Positions 1 through 7,124 of a DNA stretch of 12,998 nt are shown one piece after another (positions within the stretch are counted from its first letter, which is position 1; each line of letters begins with the position of its first letter). The DNA comes from Anaerolineae bacterium. Lineage in GTDB: Bacteria; Chloroflexota; Anaerolineae; UBA1429. Location: positions 1 to 12,998 of the forward strand of contig SKRJ01000013.1 of assembly GCA_007118555.1 (NCBI GenBank), given 5' to 3'. The position numbers and the translations under genes were made by a program. Below the pieces are notes generated by a model. That model ran no database searches. It was given only the letters and a program-made list of their open reading frames with translations, and was not told the DNA's origin.

Positions 1-53
1 CGCAGGTCGAGCTCACGTTGCTCTGTTGCAGGCTCCGAGTTTGTCCCTGCCAT
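1..53 (-). CDS. Partial unidentified protein, N-terminus only
   Basis: A minus-strand ATG at 53-51 follows an AGGAGGG ribosome binding site (plus-strand 58-64) at 4 nt spacing. It opens a frame that runs off the window after 17 codons, reading MAGTNSEPATEQRELDL. The start lies only 15 nt past the stop codon of the upstream reductase-like gene, so the two are probably co-transcribed. The visible residues are hydrophilic, with no signal peptide, membrane helix or recognisable motif, so no function can be assigned. The support is the strong Shine-Dalgarno and the operon spacing rather than homology. Confidence 0.55.
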   Translation of the reverse strand, partial: MAGTNSEPATEQRELDL

Positions 54-68
54 AGTACCCTCCTCTAT

Positions 69-1112
69 CTAGTGCCGGCGGCCATATAGCAGCACGCCGA
101 CGCATGAGAGCATGGCCAGGGCCGAGATGCAGACTCCTTTCCAGCTCATCGGCGTCTTGCGGCTACCATCGGGCAGCAAGGGCCGTGCCCCCTTGACATG
201 CTCAATCATGAGGTCCAACGTCGGCGTGGGCACACCGCCCGATGCTATCCGCTCGCGATACTGCTCAAGTATCTGGACCATCTCATCCCGGGCCACGCGA
301 GCGTGACCCAAAACACCGACCTCAAAGAACCTGGCGCCTGCCATGCTGCGCACGATCGCCACAGCCATCGGCTCTGGCACCCTGGGCAGCAGCTTGAAAA
401 CGCAAGGCCTTATGGGGATACCGGCCGCCTTCTGGGCACGAAAGCTCTCTGCACGAGCGCGCACCCCCATAACTATGGCATCCCGCGTACGGGCAAAACG
501 CTGCGCATCCAGGTCCGCCGCGTAAACTCCAAGAAAGACAACTATGGCCGGTATGTGGGTTACCAACCAGGCATCCATATCACGGCGCACCTGCACCTTT
601 TTGCCCATGCGGCGGAGCACTGACGCCACCGCCAGCGTGCGAGCGGTCACCTGACCATCCACCTCGCCGACAGGGATATACAACCAGTCCAGTGGCATAA
701 CACACATGACGGGATCCTTGCGCCAGCCACCCGACGTGGGAAAGCCGACCATCACCCGCTGCGCGCCCAAAGCCTCGATGTACTCTTGAAAGCCCGACGG
801 GTTGTTCTGCAAAAAGAGGATGGTGTGGGCATGCCGATTGCTGGCCAGAATGGGGAGAATGTCCAGGGCCATGTCCTTGCGCATAACGACCAGAATAAGA
901 TCATACGGGTCGTCCTGGCGCAACTGCTCGACGACAGGCACGCGGTAGGTTTTGATCTGCCCCGAATGCGAGCCCTCCAGGATCACCCCGTATTCCCGCA
1001 GATCGGCCAGCCGTTGCCCACGGGCCAGGATCGACACATCCACGCCGGCCTGATACAGCCGGGCGGCATAGAGCGATCCCAACGGACCCGCACCGTACAC
1101 CAGTGTCTTCAC
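69..1112 (-). CDS. Ketopantoate reductase (ApbA/PanE)-family protein with C-terminal membrane helix
   Basis: The protein opens with a Rossmann NAD(P)-binding motif, GAGPLGSLYAARL (residues 7-19), as in ApbA/PanE reductases, which convert ketopantoate to pantoate for coenzyme A synthesis. The middle (about residues 112-150, including RVMVGFPTSGGW) and an all-helical C-terminal half fit the family. The GTG at 1112 was chosen because GGAG lies 6 nt upstream; an ATG at 1124 is the alternative and adds four residues. Two features are odd. Where related proteins carry the catalytic lysine in a WLKxH-like motif, this one reads WLVTH with Val184. A hydrophobic stretch near the C-terminus (about 326-343) ends in GRRH and looks like a membrane anchor, unusual in a soluble enzyme family. 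The family call is firm, but pantoate synthesis is doubtful, so no symbol is given. The gene is divergent from the foldase gene and leads an operon continuing past the window edge. Confidence 0.85.
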   Translation of the reverse strand: MKTLVYGAGPLGSLYAARLYQAGVDVSILARGQRLADLREYGVILEGSHSGQIKTYRVPVVEQLRQDDPYDLILVVMRKDMALDILPILASNRHAHTILFLQNNPSGFQEYIEALGAQRVMVGFPTSGGWRKDPVMCVMPLDWLYIPVGEVDGQVTARTLAVASVLRRMGKKVQVRRDMDAWLVTHIPAIVVFLGVYAADLDAQRFARTRDAIVMGVRARAESFRAQKAAGIPIRPCVFKLLPRVPEPMAVAIVRSMAGARFFEVGVLGHARVARDEMVQILEQYRERIASGGVPTPTLDLMIEHVKGARPLLPDGSRKTPMSWKGVCISALAMLSCVGVLLYGRRH

Positions 1113-1164
1113 GACTGTCTCCATTCCTTTGGAACGAGTACAACTCTCGGACGCTCCTGCTCTT

Positions 1165-1173
1165 ATCCTATCA
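1165..1173 (-). promoter_or_regulatory. Candidate extended -10 promoter for the reductase-like gene
   Basis: On the minus strand TG-A-TAGGAT (1173 to 1165) resembles an extended -10 element, matching TATAAT at four of six positions. The hexamer 17 nt upstream (CCCACA) matches the -35 consensus at only three positions. It overlaps the inverted-repeat cluster at 1172-1200, so binding there would be expected to affect it. This is a weak call based on pattern only. Confidence 0.25.
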
Positions 1174-1200
1174 CAGACTCTGCGGTCTGTGGGCACAGAC
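1172..1200. repeat. Three-copy CACAGAC inverted-repeat cluster, operator-like
   Basis: The heptamer CACAGAC occurs at 1172-1178, in reverse complement (GTCTGTG) at 1185-1191, and again at 1194-1200. This gives two overlapping perfect 7-bp inverted repeats, one with a 6-nt spacer and one with a 2-nt spacer. The cluster lies in the 175-bp gap between two divergent genes, just upstream of the candidate foldase promoter and overlapping the candidate reductase promoter. That is a typical place for a regulator to bind. No regulator gene is visible nearby, and a simple RNA hairpin is an alternative reading. Confidence 0.45.
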
Positions 1201-1209
1201 GGACCCGGT

Positions 1210-1237
1210 TTGCGATCTACTCGGTAAATGCTATCAT
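1210..1237 (+). promoter_or_regulatory. Candidate sigma70 promoter of the foldase gene
   Basis: TTGCGA (1210-1215) and TATCAT (1232-1237) are separated by 16 nt and match the -35 and -10 consensus at four and five of six positions. The predicted transcript would start near 1244, giving a leader of about 44 nt before the chosen ATG at 1288. It also argues against starting translation at the ATG at 1228, which lies inside the promoter. Confidence 0.45.
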
Positions 1238-1287
1238 GTAGCAGTGTGATCCATCAAGCGTCCAAATGCTCAGTTATGAGGTATATG

Positions 1288-2361
1288 ATGAAACTCGCCC
1301 TGCGCTATCTCCTGCTATGCCTTTTGCTCGTAGCACTGGTGGCCTGCGCCCGGTCCACACCGTCACAGGATCCTGATGCTGCTCACACCGTGCCCACGAC
1401 CGAGGAGGTGGAGGCGCCTCCTGCTGACGTCGACAGCGCCCCGCCACCCGCGCCGGCCGAGGAGCTGGCGCCCGTCGAGGTTCCTACGGAGGCCGAGCTG
1501 GCGCTGCAACGCAAGCCCGCCATCGAGATGGCCCTTAGCAGGATCGACCTGCCGCAGGAGGGCGACATCGTGGCCATCGTCAATGGCGAGGAGATCACCG
1601 TAGACGAATATGTCGATCTTGTGCGGCTCCAGCTACACAGTATGGCTGCCCACTACCAGATCGATTGGGACGACGAGGAGGTCCTGCCCTATCTGTACGA
1701 GCTCGAGACCCAGATTCTCAATCAGTTGATCGATATGGAGATCCTACAACAAGAGGCCAAGGCCAGGGATATCCACCTGGATGAGACGGATGTGGCCGGC
1801 GTCGTCCGCGAGATGCGCCAGAGCGTCGTCGAGGGCTTTGGCTATGCGTCGTGGGACGAGTACAAGGAGACGATGGATCTGTCGGACGAGGCCTTTGAGC
1901 GCATCATCCGCCAATCGCTTCTTGTGGAGCTCATGCTTGAGCGCCACGAAATCGATCTGGAGGTCGAGCAGGTACATGCGCGTCACATCCTTGTCCAGGA
2001 CGAGGCACTGGCCGAGGAGATTCTGGAGCGTCTCCAGGATGGCGAGGACTTTCAGGCGCTGGCCGCCGCCTACTCGGAGGACTTTTACAGCGGCCAACAG
2101 GGTGGCGACCTGGGCTGGTTCCCCCGGGGCGTCATGACGATCCCGTTCGAGGAGGCGGCCTTTGACCTGGAGCCGGGCGAGATCAGCGACCTCGTAAGCA
2201 CCACCTATGGCTTTCACATCATCGAGGTACTCGACAAGGGCATCCAGCCCCTAGAGCCCTACTTTGCGGCGCATTTTCGCCAGGAAGCTTTTTTCGAGTG
2301 GTTGGATAGGACCCGCCAGGAGGCCGACATCGAGCAGTTCATCCTGCAGCCCGTAGGCTAG
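1288..2361 (+). CDS. Lipoprotein parvulin-type peptidyl-prolyl isomerase (PpiC/SurA/PrsA-like)
   Basis: An exported foldase that would catalyse cis-trans isomerisation of prolyl bonds in secreted proteins. Residues 1-20 form a lipoprotein signal peptide with lipobox LVAC (Cys20 lipidated). A Pro/Ala/Glu-rich linker (about 22-70) follows, then a SurA-N-like helical chaperone domain (about 90-225) opening with VAIVNGEEIT. A parvulin domain (about 228-316) carries HARHIL, GGDLGWFPRG and YGFHIIEV, including the conserved histidines 233 and 310. A short charged helical tail ends the 357-residue protein. The ATG at 1288 is preferred because GAGG (1278-1281) lies 6 nt upstream and it places the signal peptide at the N-terminus; ATGs at 1276 and 1285 are less well placed. 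The gene is single and is followed by a hairpin terminator. The activity is well supported, but the clients are unknown. Confidence 0.92.
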   Translation: MKLALRYLLLCLLLVALVACARSTPSQDPDAAHTVPTTEEVEAPPADVDSAPPPAPAEELAPVEVPTEAELALQRKPAIEMALSRIDLPQEGDIVAIVNGEEITVDEYVDLVRLQLHSMAAHYQIDWDDEEVLPYLYELETQILNQLIDMEILQQEAKARDIHLDETDVAGVVREMRQSVVEGFGYASWDEYKETMDLSDEAFERIIRQSLLVELMLERHEIDLEVEQVHARHILVQDEALAEEILERLQDGEDFQALAAAYSEDFYSGQQGGDLGWFPRGVMTIPFEEAAFDLEPGEISDLVSTTYGFHIIEVLDKGIQPLEPYFAAHFRQEAFFEWLDRTRQEADIEQFILQPVG

Positions 2362-2382
2362 TCGGCATCCACACGAACTCCA

Positions 2383-2418
2383 ACACGCGGGGCCATCCAA
2401 CGAGATGGCCCCGCGTGT
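2383..2418. terminator. Strong hairpin between convergent genes
   Basis: A perfect 15-bp GC-rich inverted repeat (arms 2383-2397 and 2404-2418, loop CAACGA) sits between the end of the foldase gene and the end of the deacetylase gene. Its position fits a bidirectional terminator. Neither side has a clear T-run, so termination may differ from the classical intrinsic type, or the hairpin may mainly protect the 3' end. Confidence 0.75.
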
Positions 2419-2434
2419 CGCGTAACGGGCGCCC

Positions 2435-3133
2435 CTAACCGGTGATCAGGCGCTTGAACCCCTCCGCATACTCGTACCCCAGCGCCTCACCCGCCTCGTG
2501 GGCCGCGCGGCGCAGACGCTCGGCAAACTGCTCTGCGCGATCGCGCATCTGGCTGGCGTGACAACGGAGCGCCTCCATGCGCTGCTCCATATAGTCAGAG
2601 ACGTCCTCCCAATAATCGGGCGCCCCTGACCAGAACAGATACACCTCTTTGACGCGCCAGGGCTCGACGCCATTGAGTTGCTCGGGGAACATGCTCCACG
2701 AGTGCGAGCCGCGCACGGCATCCAGCGCGCCAAACCCTGCAGCGCGATGGTCGGGATGCAACTGGTAGGGCCGCCAGGGATCGATGGCCATCACGACATC
2801 CGGCCGGTAATGACGGATCAGCCCACAGAGCCGGCGACGCAACTCGAGATTGGCCTCTACCATGCCATCCGGGTAGCGCAGGAACCGGACGCTGCGCACC
2901 CCCAGCACCTCGGCGGCGGCGCGCTGTTCGCCCTCTCGTACGTGGGCGATCTGGCCGGGGGGCACGCTGGGATCCCGGTTGCCCTGATCGCCGCTGGTGA
3001 GGATCAGGAAATGGATCTCGTCGCCCTGGGCGGCCCACTTGGCCACCGTGGCGCCGCAGCCAAACTCGGGGTCATCGGGGTGAGCCCCGATCACCAGCAC
3101 GCGCCGGTTCTCTGCCGTAGCCTGGTCTGTCAT
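2435..3133 (-). CDS. PIG-L/LmbE-family zinc-dependent deacetylase
   Basis: The 232-residue protein starts its core fold with VLVIGAHPDDPEFGCG (residues 12-27), the zinc-site signature of the LmbE/PIG-L family. It has the second metal motif HPDH at 126-129; likely zinc ligands are His18, Asp21 and His129. The family removes N-acetyl groups from sugar-linked substrates, for example GlcNAc-malate (BshB), GlcNAc-inositol (MshB) or GlcNAc-phosphatidylinositol. Which of these applies here cannot be told. The length is normal for bacterial members, and no signal peptide is seen, so it should be cytoplasmic. The ATG at 3133 has a GGAGGAG site 7 nt upstream, lying in the 28-nt gap after the MFS gene, so the two are one operon. 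No bacillithiol synthesis genes (bshA, bshC) are in the window. Confidence 0.9.
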   Translation of the reverse strand: MTDQATAENRRVLVIGAHPDDPEFGCGATVAKWAAQGDEIHFLILTSGDQGNRDPSVPPGQIAHVREGEQRAAAEVLGVRSVRFLRYPDGMVEANLELRRRLCGLIRHYRPDVVMAIDPWRPYQLHPDHRAAGFGALDAVRGSHSWSMFPEQLNGVEPWRVKEVYLFWSGAPDYWEDVSDYMEQRMEALRCHASQMRDRAEQFAERLRRAAHEAGEALGYEYAEGFKRLITG

Positions 3134-3161
3134 GATCACTCTCCTCCAAAGATAGTAGGGT

Positions 3162-4469
3162 CTAGCGTCTCGGCGGCAACATGCCGCGCAGTATGCCCGC
3201 CATTGCCCGCAGATCGGGCCGGCGCTCGTCCATCGGATACCGGTAGAATAGCACAACACCCACGATGCGCAGAAATCCCCCCAGCACCAGCGTCAGCCGG
3301 ATGCCGATGGTGCCCGCGATGGCGACGCCAAGAATGGGCAACAGGAACGCGCCCAGATTCATGACGGTGCTGTAAAAGGCGATGGCGGTGTGGCGACGCC
3401 TTGGGGGCACGCGGGCCATGAATATCAGGCTGTGATTCAGGTCGACACCGGGCACGAACAGATGGATCAGCAGAGCGATCAGCAGAATCAGGGTCAGGCT
3501 GGGGAACAGGGCCACTAGAAAGGGAAAGGCCGTCGTCACGGGCAGGGCCACCAGCAAACTGGGAAAGTCGCCTATCCCGACCGAGATGCGCCGCCACGCC
3601 CAATAGCCCACAACGATTGCAATATGGATCACGGTCGTGTACAGGCCCACCCAGCTATCCAGGGCACCCAGTTCCTGCACGAAAAAGACGATGAACAGCG
3701 GGGCTAGCATCCAGATGCCCAAGTTGTACACAAAGGTGTTGATGGCAAGGCGCGCAAACTGGGGACTCTCTCCCAGGCCCTCGCGCACGCCTTGCACGAG
3801 CGGGACACGTTGATGCAGCAAGGGCACCTGGGCCGGGTCGGTGTCGGGGATCTCGATACGCGACACCAGATAGACGCTCAAGAGCCCGCCGGCAAGCCCC
3901 ACCAGATAGAGCCACTGAAAGTTCTGCGGAAAGACCCCACGGTCCAGCAACAAGCCGGCCACATAGGTCAGCAGGGCGATGGTGCCGCTGCTCAGGATGC
4001 TGCGCCAGGCGAACACGTTGGCCCGCAAATGCTCGGGCACCACATCGGCCAGCAGCGGGTTCCAGCCGGTGGCAAAGAGCACCGCCGGGGCGGCCATGGC
4101 GATCAGGACGAACGTCGTGGCCTCGGGCAGGCCACGGGGCAGCACCAGGGGCAGCAGCGCGATCAGCAAATAGCCGATGCGCGAGCCGAACAGGCTCCAC
4201 ACGATAAAGGGTCCATAGCGCCGCTGCCGCTCCAGGATGCGGGCGGCCAAGAGGAACAGGACCACCGCAATCAGGGCAGGCAACGACGAAAGCAATCCCA
4301 CTAGCGTCGCCGAGCCGCCCAGTCGCAGGATGTAGGTTGCATTAAAGGCACCTGCTGCCGACAGAATCGAGGCAAAGATGACCTCGCCGTACAGCAGGTA
4401 GATGTTGCGCTCTAGTGTCGTACGCGGCGCAGGCGCCAGGCGCCCGAGCCACGGCCATCGCTCGTTCAG
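3162..4469 (-). CDS. MFS transporter with non-canonical or frameshifted start
   Basis: This is a hydrophobic protein with about 12 membrane segments, including a cytoplasmic loop with LERQRRYGP after helix 2, typical of the major facilitator superfamily. The substrate is unknown. The first ordinary start in frame is GTG at 4301, but using it would remove helix 1. The same frame stays open upstream to a TGA at 4493-4491 and encodes a convincing N-terminus (NERWPWLGRL, then ERNIYLLYGEVIFASIL). No ATG, GTG or TTG occurs in that stretch. The start given here is a CTG at 4469 with AGGAG 6 nt upstream, giving 435 residues, normal for the family. A one-base deletion near 4491-4493 is the rival explanation: restoring one base joins an upstream ATG at 4507 (MLDDP) to PFTEESLLNERW. 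The gene leads the operon with the deacetylase. Confidence 0.8.
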   Translation of the reverse strand: MNERWPWLGRLAPAPRTTLERNIYLLYGEVIFASILSAAGAFNATYILRLGGSATLVGLLSSLPALIAVVLFLLAARILERQRRYGPFIVWSLFGSRIGYLLIALLPLVLPRGLPEATTFVLIAMAAPAVLFATGWNPLLADVVPEHLRANVFAWRSILSSGTIALLTYVAGLLLDRGVFPQNFQWLYLVGLAGGLLSVYLVSRIEIPDTDPAQVPLLHQRVPLVQGVREGLGESPQFARLAINTFVYNLGIWMLAPLFIVFFVQELGALDSWVGLYTTVIHIAIVVGYWAWRRISVGIGDFPSLLVALPVTTAFPFLVALFPSLTLILLIALLIHLFVPGVDLNHSLIFMARVPPRRRHTAIAFYSTVMNLGAFLLPILGVAIAGTIGIRLTLVLGGFLRIVGVVLFYRYPMDERRPDLRAMAGILRGMLPPRR

Positions 4470-4475
4470 CAGGCT

Positions 4476-4480
4476 CTCCT
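4476..4480 (-). promoter_or_regulatory. Shine-Dalgarno that suggests a CTG start for the MFS gene
   Basis: AGGAG on the minus strand lies 6 nt before CTG 4469-4467 and 3 nt before CTG 4472-4470. No ATG, GTG or TTG in the transporter frame is near it. An ATG a few codons further on (in CGATGG) is in another frame and leads to a stop within about 40 codons. Confidence 0.4.
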
Positions 4481-4513
4481 CGGTGAATGGTCAGGATCGT
4501 CCAGCATTGCAGG

Positions 4514-4543
4514 AGTATAGCACGCCTGCCCGAGGCCTGAAAC
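4514..4543 (-). promoter_or_regulatory. Candidate promoter of the MFS-deacetylase operon
   Basis: The minus strand has a good -10 element, TATACT (4519-4514), but only a weak -35 (GTTTCA, 18 nt upstream, three of six matches). Transcription would start near 4507. That leaves a leader of about 38 nt before the CTG at 4469, or a leaderless message starting at the ATG at 4507. Confidence 0.4.
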
Positions 4544-4580
4544 TTTCGCATTCCCCAGAAACGCTCCCATCGGCGCCTGC

Positions 4581-4608
4581 TTGTCACATCGCCCGAGCAT
4601 GTTATAAT
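4581..4608 (+). promoter_or_regulatory. Strong sigma70-type promoter of proBA
   Basis: TTGTCA (4581-4586, five of six) and a perfect TATAAT (4603-4608) are separated by 16 nt. Transcription should start about 4615, giving a short leader of some 23 nt that holds the AGGAGGAG ribosome binding site. There is no room for a T-box or attenuator, so control by a long leader RNA is unlikely. Confidence 0.75.
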
Positions 4609-4637
4609 CACGCCAACTGCAGGAGGAGAGACGTGTC

Positions 4638-5774
4638 TTGACGCTAAAGAGCGTGACATTAGAGCCGGGCCGCTGGCGGCGTGTGGTGGTCAAGGTGGGG
4701 ACCAGCACCCTTACTGCGAGCACCAACAGACTCAACCCGCCCCGCATGGTGGATCTGGCGCGCCAGATTGAGGCGCTACAGCGCGCGGGCGCCGCGGTGG
4801 TGCTCGTGACCTCGGGCGCGCAGCAGGCCGGACGCGAGCATCTCGACTATCCGCGGGGCCACAAGAGCATCCCCTTTCGCCAGATGCTGGCCGCCGTCGG
4901 GCAGAGCCGCCTCATGGGCCTGTGGGAGCGGTATTTCGAGTTGTATGACCTGGTGGTGGCCCAGGTATTGCTGACCCGGCAGGATATCGAGGACCGGCAG
5001 CGGTATCTGAACGTGCGCGACACCTTTGCGGCCCTGCTGCAGGCCGGCATCGTCCCCATTGTCAACGAGAACGATGCTGTGGCCACCGACGAGATCAAGG
5101 TGGGGGAAAACGATAGCCTGGCTGCCATGGTCGCCAACCTCATCGAGGCCGATCTCCTCATCTTGCTCACCGACACCGACGGGCTCTACACAGCCGACCC
5201 GGGCGTTCAATCGGATGCACAGTTGATCGAGCAGGTGCCGCACATCGATGCTTCGGTGTACCAACTGGCTCAGGGGACGCGCTCGGGCCTGGGCATCGGC
5301 GGCATGTACACCAAGATTCTGGCCGCCGACATCGCCGTACACAGCGGCACCTCGGTGGTGATTGCCAACGGGAGCCGCGACAATATCCTGTTTGGCGTGT
5401 GGGGGCAGGACGTGCCCGCGACCTGGTTCCCGCCCCTGATAACGCCGGCCGAGGGCCGCAAACGCTGGCTGCTGGCCCAATCGGCGATCTCGGGCAGCGT
5501 CACCATCGACGACGGCGCCTGCCGGGCCCTCACCGAGCAGGGGCGCAGCCTGCTGCCGGTGGGCATCTCCCGGGTAGAGGATACGTTCGAGCGGGGCGAG
5601 ATCATCGCCGTGCGCAACGGGCAGGGACGCGAGATCGCTCGCGGCCTGGCAAACTATAGCTCCCAAGAGCTGCAGCAAATCCTGGGGCAACGCTCGGCCG
5701 ACGTGGCCGACATCCTGGGCTATGACTATGGGCCCGAGTTTATACACCGCAACAACATGGCGCTGATCGGATAG
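4638..5774 (+). CDS. proB: Glutamate 5-kinase
   Basis: It phosphorylates L-glutamate with ATP to gamma-glutamyl phosphate, the first and usually feedback-inhibited step of proline synthesis, in the cytoplasm. The amino-acid-kinase domain (about residues 14-255) shows VVKVGTSTL (17-25), VTSGAQQAGRE (57-67), NENDAV (143-148), GENDSLAAMVA (156-166) and GGMYTKILAA (221-230). A PUA domain follows (about 277-355), as in long-form ProB. The 378 residues are normal for the family. The start is a rare TTG at 4638, with AGGAGGAG (4621-4628) 9 nt upstream. A GTG at 4633 is excluded because its frame stops after two codons. The gene is followed after 21 nt by proA. Confidence 0.97.
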   Translation: MTLKSVTLEPGRWRRVVVKVGTSTLTASTNRLNPPRMVDLARQIEALQRAGAAVVLVTSGAQQAGREHLDYPRGHKSIPFRQMLAAVGQSRLMGLWERYFELYDLVVAQVLLTRQDIEDRQRYLNVRDTFAALLQAGIVPIVNENDAVATDEIKVGENDSLAAMVANLIEADLLILLTDTDGLYTADPGVQSDAQLIEQVPHIDASVYQLAQGTRSGLGIGGMYTKILAADIAVHSGTSVVIANGSRDNILFGVWGQDVPATWFPPLITPAEGRKRWLLAQSAISGSVTIDDGACRALTEQGRSLLPVGISRVEDTFERGEIIAVRNGQGREIARGLANYSSQELQQILGQRSADVADILGYDYGPEFIHRNNMALIG

Positions 5775-5795
5775 CGATCGAGGAGGTAGCTGGAC

Positions 5796-7067
5796 ATGAC
5801 GGTTGAGATTCGCTCCATGGCTCTGAGGGCCCGCTCTGCGGGACGCGCGTTGGGCCTGGCTCCCAGCGAGACACGGAACGCCGCATTGCTCGAGATCGCG
5901 CAACGCCTGGAGGCGATCGACGACTCGCTCATGGAGGCGAATCGGGCCGACATCGCCGAGGCCACCGAGGCGGGGCTCTCCCCCGCCCTCCTGGATCGCT
6001 CCACCCTCAATCCGGCCCGCATCCAGGCCATGATCGCCGGCTGCCGCGATGTGGCCGCTCTGCCTGATCCACTGGGGCAACTGTTCGACGGCAGCACCCT
6101 GGGCAACGGTCTGCAGATCGCCAAAAAGCGGGTGCCGCTAGGCGTGATGGGCGTCATTTACGAGTCGCGCCCCAACGTCACCGTCGAGATCAGCGCCCTG
6201 GGGATCAAGACCGGCAACAGCGTCATCCTGCGGGGCGGCCGCGAGGTCCTGCGCACCAACCAGGTCCTCGTGCAGCTCATCCGTGAGGCGTGCGCCAACG
6301 CCGGCCTGCCCGAGGATGCCGTGCAACTGATCCACTCCACCGATCGGGCTTTGGTGCCGGAGCTGCTGGGTATGGATGACATGATCGACCTGGTCATTCC
6401 CCGTGGCGGCACCGGCCTGCAGAATCTGGTCAAGCAGCACGCCCGGATGCCGGTGGTGTATGGCGGCATTGGCGTGTGCCACCTCTATTTCGACGCCACG
6501 GCCGATCTGGAGCGCAGCCTGCCCCTGATCAACAACGCCAAGACCCAGGCCCCCTCGGTGTGCAACGCCCTCGATACGGTGCTCGTGCACCGCGACCGTG
6601 TGTGCGATCTGATGCCGGCCATGGTCGCGGACCTGACCGCCGCCGGAGTGCGCATCCTGTGCGACGAGGCCTCGCTGGCCGCGCTGGGAGACGGCGCCAC
6701 CGACAACGACCTGGTCGCGGCGGCCACCGACGACGACTATGGCCAGGAATTCCTGGGTCTGACCCTCTCGGTCAAGGTGGTCGACTCTTTGGACGAGGCG
6801 GTGAATCACATCGCCACCTACGGCACCGCTCACTCTGATGGGATCCTGACCAACGACTATGCCAACGCCACGCGCTTTCTCGATGTCGTCGACTCGGCGG
6901 CCGTGTATGTCAATGCCAGCACGCGCTTTACCGACGGCGGGCAGTTTGGCCTGGGCGCCGAGGTCGCCATCTCTACCCAGCGCATGCATGCCCGCGGGCC
7001 GCTGGGCCTACAGGAACTGACCACCTACAAATGGATTATACAGGGAGACTATACGGTGCGCGGCTAG
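5796..7067 (+). CDS. proA: Glutamate-5-semialdehyde dehydrogenase (gamma-glutamyl phosphate reductase)
   Basis: It reduces gamma-glutamyl phosphate with NADPH to glutamate-5-semialdehyde, which cyclises and is then reduced by ProC to proline. The 423-residue protein has the ProA signatures GVIYESRPNVTVE (119-131), the catalytic cysteine in QAPSVCNALD (Cys256), YVNASTRFTDGGQFGLGAEVAIS (371-393) and GPLGLQELTTYKW (401-413). The ATG has AGGAGGT (5781-5787) 8 nt upstream. It follows proB at 21 nt and is almost certainly co-transcribed and co-regulated with it. No proC is in the window. Nothing is missing or truncated. Confidence 0.97.
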   Translation: MTVEIRSMALRARSAGRALGLAPSETRNAALLEIAQRLEAIDDSLMEANRADIAEATEAGLSPALLDRSTLNPARIQAMIAGCRDVAALPDPLGQLFDGSTLGNGLQIAKKRVPLGVMGVIYESRPNVTVEISALGIKTGNSVILRGGREVLRTNQVLVQLIREACANAGLPEDAVQLIHSTDRALVPELLGMDDMIDLVIPRGGTGLQNLVKQHARMPVVYGGIGVCHLYFDATADLERSLPLINNAKTQAPSVCNALDTVLVHRDRVCDLMPAMVADLTAAGVRILCDEASLAALGDGATDNDLVAAATDDDYGQEFLGLTLSVKVVDSLDEAVNHIATYGTAHSDGILTNDYANATRFLDVVDSAAVYVNASTRFTDGGQFGLGAEVAISTQRMHARGPLGLQELTTYKWIIQGDYTVRG

Positions 7068-7124
7068 CAGCGAGGCCAGCGCCTCAAGGCCAGAGCGCGC
7101 CATACAGCAAAGGAGCTATCAACC

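Noticed and set aside
198..623. Plus-strand frames opposite the reductase-like gene
   Set aside because: They overlap a well-supported minus-strand Rossmann protein and have no ribosome binding site or domain.
4342..4659. Minus-strand 105-codon frame over the MFS start and the proB promoter
   Set aside because: It runs across the strong proBA promoter, has no coherent protein character and is out of frame with the transporter. Its tail is a shifted reading of the true MFS N-terminus.
4776..6080. Long minus-strand open frame (434 codons) opposite proB and proA
   Set aside because: It lies antisense to two clear biosynthetic genes, its product has no recognisable domain, and GC-rich codon bias creates such antisense frames.
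7072..7085. Hairpin GAGGC-CAGC-GCCTC just after proA, as a possible terminator
   Set aside because: The stem is only 5 bp and no T-run follows, so it is too weak to call. Read-through into the aldolase gene remains likely.
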